Translations under genes and position numbers: made by a program
Source of the DNA: Oceanospirillum sp048268485
GTDB lineage: Bacteria; Pseudomonadota; Gammaproteobacteria; Pseudomonadales; Halomonadaceae
Assembly (NCBI GenBank): GCA_048268485.1
Contig: JBLWVL010000043.1
Location: 1 to 25,736 of the forward strand
DNA: 25,736 nucleotides
Direction: 5' to 3'
Shown here: in pieces, positions 23,409 through 25,736 of the stretch
Position numbering within the stretch: position 1 is the first letter of the stretch
How the letters are laid out: each line of letters begins with the position of its first letter
Notes under the pieces: generated by a model
Told to the model about the DNA's origin: nothing
Seen by the model: the letters and a program-made list of their open reading frames with translations, nothing else
Databases searched by the model: none

Positions 23409-23435
23409 GGGGTTCGACTCCCCCCACCTCCACCA
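23409..23435 (+). other. Candidate attachment site (att) at the 3' end of ssrA
   Basis: The T arm and acceptor end of ssrA lie 177 bases before an integrase gene pointing away from it. Tyrosine integrases often use exactly this segment, and the element restores the RNA 3' end on integration. The crossover core cannot be delimited because the matching copy at the far end is outside the window. Confidence 0.55.
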
Positions 23436-23461
23436 AACAAGGGTCTTAACCGACCTCAAAT

Positions 23462-23503
23462 AAGCCCGAAACACCTGATAAACACAGGGTTTCGGGCTTT
23501 TTT
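23462..23503 (+). terminator. ssrA terminator
   Basis: aagcccgaaac (23462-23472) pairs with gtttcgggctt (23489-23499), extended by inner CCTG/CAGG across one bulge, and is followed by TTTTTT. If the att site lies in ssrA, this terminator may belong to the inserted element rather than the original host. Confidence 0.9.
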
Positions 23504-23569
23504 GTGCCTGTTTGTTGTCTCATTGAGTATGTAACATTCTTATCCCTTCTTGCCCTTTTGGTCACACCC

Positions 23570-23611
23570 TTAGTAACATCAGATCGAAACCACGGATTAT
23601 GGTGTTACTAA
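23570..23611. repeat. Inverted repeat directly upstream of the integrase
   Basis: ttagtaaca (23570-23578) and tgttactaa (23603-23611) are exact complements with 24 bases between, the right arm ending one base before the integrase ATG and covering its probable ribosome site (GGTG, 23601-23604). A third gtaaca occurs at 23531-23536. It may be an operator for autoregulation or integrase arm-type sites; both are inference. Confidence 0.55.
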
Positions 23612-23612
23612 A

Positions 23613-24854
23613 ATGGCTAGAGTTACCAAACCCCTGAACAACACAGAAGTGAAGCAGGCAAAGCCCAAAGACAAGGAATACTCCCTGTCAGATGGTGATG
23701 GGCTGGCACTCAGAATTAAACCCAGCGGCTCAAAACTCTGGCTGTTTAACTACACCCGTCCTTTTGTGAAATCCCGAACCAATATCGGTTTAGGCAGTTA
23801 CCCGGCTGTATCGCTGGCTGATGCCCGCAGAAAAGCCGCTGAAGCCCGCCAACTTCTCGCAGATGACATAGACCCCAAACAGCACCGGGACGAACAGCGC
23901 CAGCAATCCGCACAAGCCTACGCCAACACCTTTCAGGCCGTGGCTGAACAGTGGATGGACGTTAAGCGCAAGAAAGTATCTGAAGGCTACGCAACCGACA
24001 TTGCCCGGTCGTTTGAGCTTCACATATTCCCGAAGTTTGGGGCGATGCCTATTCACCAGCTAAAAGCGCCTATCGCCATTCAGGCATTAAAGCCTGTAGC
24101 CGCTAAAGGCAGCTTGGAAACCGTCAAGCGCCTATGCCAGCGGCTTAATGAAGTTATGTTTTATGCGGTGAACAGCGGGCTTATTGAGAGCAACCCACTA
24201 GCCCAGATCGGCACTATGTTTGAACCACCGGAAAAGAAAAACCACCCAACCATTAAGCCGGACGAACTACCCAAGTTTATGCGGGACTTAGCCAACGCCA
24301 GCATAAAGAGAACCACCCGCTGCCTGATCGAATGGCAACTTCATACAATGGTTAGGCCAAATGAAGCCGCTGGCGCTCGTTGGGATGAAATAGATTTTGA
24401 TAAGCGTATCTGGACGATACCCGCTATCAGAATGAAGAAAAAACTAGAGCATAAAGTCCCGCTTTCTGACCAATGCCTAGCCCTGCTGGAAACCATGAAA
24501 GAGATCAGCCAGCACAGCGAGTTTATTTTCCCCGGTGATAGAACACCGCATAAACCCAGCAACTCCAGCACCGCCAATATGGCGATTAAACGCATGGGTT
24601 ACGGTGGCTTGCTGGTTTCCCACGGACTCAGAGCCTTAGCTAGCACCACCCTGAATGAGCAGGGCTTTGATTTTGACGTTATCGAATCCGCACTTGCCCA
24701 CGTTGAGAAAAACGATGTTCGCAGAGCCTACAACCGGGCGGAATATATCGAACGCAGACGCAAGCTAATGGACTGGTGGAGCGAACATATTGAGCAGGCG
24801 GCAACAGGTAATCTGAGCATGGCAAGCGGCCACAGAATGCTGAGAGCGGTTTAG
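23613..24854 (+). CDS. Tyrosine-type site-specific integrase (P4-like, DUF4102 N-terminus)
   Basis: A 413-residue phage/island integrase. The N-terminal arm-binding domain of the P4 type is visible (LNNTEVKQAKPKDKEYSLSDGDGLALRIKPSGSKLW ... RTNIGLGSYPAVSLADARRKAAEARQLL), followed by a SAM-like core-binding domain (about 105-210) and the catalytic domain. Catalytic residues: Arg in HTMVRPNEAAGARW, HGLR box in VSHGLRALASTTL, His in ALAHVEKN, and nucleophile Tyr in VRRAYNRAEYIERR. The start ATG 23613 has GGTG about 8 bases upstream. It lies 177 bases beyond ssrA and points away from it, as expected for an element integrated in the ssrA 3' end. It looks intact. Confidence 0.95.
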   Translation: MARVTKPLNNTEVKQAKPKDKEYSLSDGDGLALRIKPSGSKLWLFNYTRPFVKSRTNIGLGSYPAVSLADARRKAAEARQLLADDIDPKQHRDEQRQQSAQAYANTFQAVAEQWMDVKRKKVSEGYATDIARSFELHIFPKFGAMPIHQLKAPIAIQALKPVAAKGSLETVKRLCQRLNEVMFYAVNSGLIESNPLAQIGTMFEPPEKKNHPTIKPDELPKFMRDLANASIKRTTRCLIEWQLHTMVRPNEAAGARWDEIDFDKRIWTIPAIRMKKKLEHKVPLSDQCLALLETMKEISQHSEFIFPGDRTPHKPSNSSTANMAIKRMGYGGLLVSHGLRALASTTLNEQGFDFDVIESALAHVEKNDVRRAYNRAEYIERRRKLMDWWSEHIEQAATGNLSMASGHRMLRAV

Positions 24855-24882
24855 CGGAATAGGCCAAGGGAGATTAAAAGTA

Positions 24883-25665
24883 ATGATGCAAAATGAAGAA
24901 TATAACATCGAAATAACAGAGGTAACGGAAACCGTTGTTTATTATCGAGAGGTTAAAGATGATGGCATCTGGAACTGCTCTAGTCGGAGAGGAAAATTTG
25001 TTGAGAACGCGTACGTACTCGCAATAGATTTTGGGAAGAAAGCCCATTTAATTCAATGTGTTAAACATGGCCTAATAGAGCTTTTAGACGATAATTACCG
25101 AGAGATGCTTCAAGATATTATTGCAGGCAGACCGCCTAGGATAAAACACCATCAAACTTATCTTACGAAGCATAAAGAAAAATTAGAGATTTGGGCAGAA
25201 ATACATTATTGGAATGGAAAAGGTCATCCTATAAAAAGCTCATCCACCACCGATGCGGTAACAATGGTCTCTGAGGAATACGAAAAAAGTAGTGAGCATG
25301 TATATAAAGAAATTTATTTAAAGCTAAAGAAGGAGAATGCAAGCCTTGAGGAAAAGGGCATGTACTCACATCTTGGATTTTTAAAAACAAGCTATTTGTT
25401 ACTTGGACAGATGGCAGCTATTTGTTTGTGCGTCATAGAGTATGAAGATAACGGGAATATAGAGACGAATGGAATTGAGCCTGCTTTGCAGCATGCGTCT
25501 AGCAAGTTAGGCATTGAATTAAAAAAAGTTAAAAATCTTTATCAGTCTTGTAAAGAAATGGCCTCTAAAAAAGATAAAAGAACCATACATTCTGATTTGG
25601 CAGACATATTAGAACCTAGGGGGTACAAACTGGGTAGTGTTCAAAATTCTGTGTCACCCCTATAG
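24883..25665 (+). CDS. Unrecognised AT-rich accessory protein
   Basis: I do not recognise this 260-residue protein. No signal peptide is seen. Residues 1-110 are mixed charged and aromatic (NIEITEVTETVVYYREVKDDGIWNCSSRRGKF, LEIWAEIHYWNGKGHP). About 131-160 is a Glu/Lys-rich probable helix (EEYEKSSEHVYKEIYLKLKKENASLEEKG), then a hydrophobic stretch 171-184 (YLLLGQMAAICLCV) that is more likely a buried helix than a membrane span. A Lys-rich helical C-terminal third ends with SDLADILEPRGYKL. GGGAG stands about 10 bases before the ATG; a second ATG follows at once. The base composition is much more AT-rich than the host genes (25501-25560 has 15 G+C of 60), a sign of transfer. It begins 28 bp after the integrase and may be cotranscribed. 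Confidence 0.8.
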   Translation: MMQNEEYNIEITEVTETVVYYREVKDDGIWNCSSRRGKFVENAYVLAIDFGKKAHLIQCVKHGLIELLDDNYREMLQDIIAGRPPRIKHHQTYLTKHKEKLEIWAEIHYWNGKGHPIKSSSTTDAVTMVSEEYEKSSEHVYKEIYLKLKKENASLEEKGMYSHLGFLKTSYLLLGQMAAICLCVIEYEDNGNIETNGIEPALQHASSKLGIELKKVKNLYQSCKEMASKKDKRTIHSDLADILEPRGYKLGSVQNSVSPL

Positions 25666-25689
25666 TTAACCCTCTACAGGGAGTGACAC
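25651..25689. repeat. GTGTCAC/GTGACAC dyad between the accessory gene and the next gene
   Basis: gtgtcac (25651-25657) and gtgacac (25683-25689) are exact complements and are flanked inward by CCCCT and AGGGA, which can extend the stem with a mismatch. The left arm is in the last codons of the upstream gene, the stop TAG (25663-25665) is in the loop, and the right arm covers the GGGAG ribosome site of the next gene. Confidence 0.55.
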
Positions 25690-25692
25690 ATC

Positions 25693-25736
25693 ATGTCCGA
25701 TAAATATGAAATCGACATTCAAGCCTTCGCTAAGGC
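25693..25736 (+). CDS. Start of a further island gene (cut by window edge)
   Basis: ATG at 25693 opens a frame MSDKYEIDIQAFAKA that runs off the window after 14 complete codons and part of another. GGGAG lies 9 bases upstream, and the gene follows the accessory gene by 27 bp on the same strand, so an operon is likely. Fifteen residues are too few to suggest a family. Confidence 0.6.
   Translation, partial: MSDKYEIDIQAFAK

Larger units (their letters stand above)
23077..23435 (+). ncRNA. ssrA: Transfer-messenger RNA (tmRNA, SsrA)
   Basis: tmRNA rescues stalled ribosomes and tags the nascent peptide for proteolysis. The mature RNA is about 359 nt. The 5' GGGGGTG (23077-23083) pairs with 3' CACCTCC (23425-23431), followed by the discriminator A and an encoded CCA (23433-23435). 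The tRNA-like TTCGACG near the 5' end and the T arm GGGGGTTCGACTCCCCC near the 3' end are present. The resume codon is GCA (23171), and the reading frame encodes ANDENYALAA then TAA (23201-23203), identical to the E. coli tag. Upstream, TAGTCGCAAACGACGAAAACTACGC matches the standard tag region. It is directly after smpB and is followed by a terminator and an integrase, the ssrA 3' end being a common integration site. Confidence 0.97.

Noticed and set aside
23400..23435. Possible separate tRNA gene (T arm, acceptor, CCA)
   Set aside because: These bases are the 3' half of the tRNA-like domain of tmRNA and pair with 23077-23083; no D or anticodon arm exists upstream.
23343..23534. Short plus-strand frame over the 3' end of ssrA and its terminator
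   Set aside because: It overlaps the tRNA-like domain and the terminator and has no ribosome site.

Overview
The window looks like chromosomal DNA of a marine-type gammaproteobacterium, probably close to Pseudomonadales/Oceanospirillales. The evidence is the protein sequences (FtsH starting MNDMAKN, a Pseudomonas-like Fur with only one CxxC cysteine) and a gene order that largely follows the Pseudomonas aeruginosa cluster glmM-folP-ftsH-rlmE-yhbY-greA-carB-carA-dapB-dnaJ-dnaK-grpE-recN-fur-bamE-rnfH-ratA-smpB. The genus cannot be fixed from sequence alone.

Layout. Positions 1-4679, minus strand: glmM (cut by the window edge), folP, ftsH and rlmE (cell wall precursor, folate, membrane proteolysis, 23S rRNA methylation). 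Positions 4790-5113, plus strand: yhbY, divergent from rlmE and closed by a bidirectional terminator. Positions 5228-12082, minus strand: greA, carB, carA, dapB, then cysE, an extra gene compared with the Pseudomonas order. Positions 12229-16150, minus strand: the chaperone block grpE-dnaK-dnaJ, with candidate sigma-32 promoters before grpE and dnaK. recN (plus) follows with a candidate LexA-controlled promoter.

Positions 18224-20608 interrupt the conserved recN-fur order. They hold a divergent sulfur cassette: an exported rhodanese, a Tat-signal sulfide:quinone oxidoreductase-like flavoprotein with the three family cysteines, and a small three-helix membrane protein that I do not recognise. 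Synteny resumes with fur (minus), bamE (plus), ratA-rnfH (minus) and smpB (plus).

smpB is followed by its partner RNA gene ssrA (tmRNA, tag ANDENYALAA). Just beyond the 3' end of ssrA a tyrosine integrase starts, followed by an unrecognised AT-rich gene and the first 15 codons of another gene. This is the left edge of a probable integrative element using the ssrA 3' end as attachment site; most of it lies outside the window. No IS element, CRISPR array, rRNA or ordinary tRNA was seen. No gene-free stretch exceeds 300 bases; the longest, 10150-10421, holds the carA promoter region and the dapB terminator.

The most novel parts are the ssrA-linked island edge with its dyads around gene starts, and the sulfide cassette inserted next to fur. 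No complete new defence or metabolic system can be demonstrated inside these bases.
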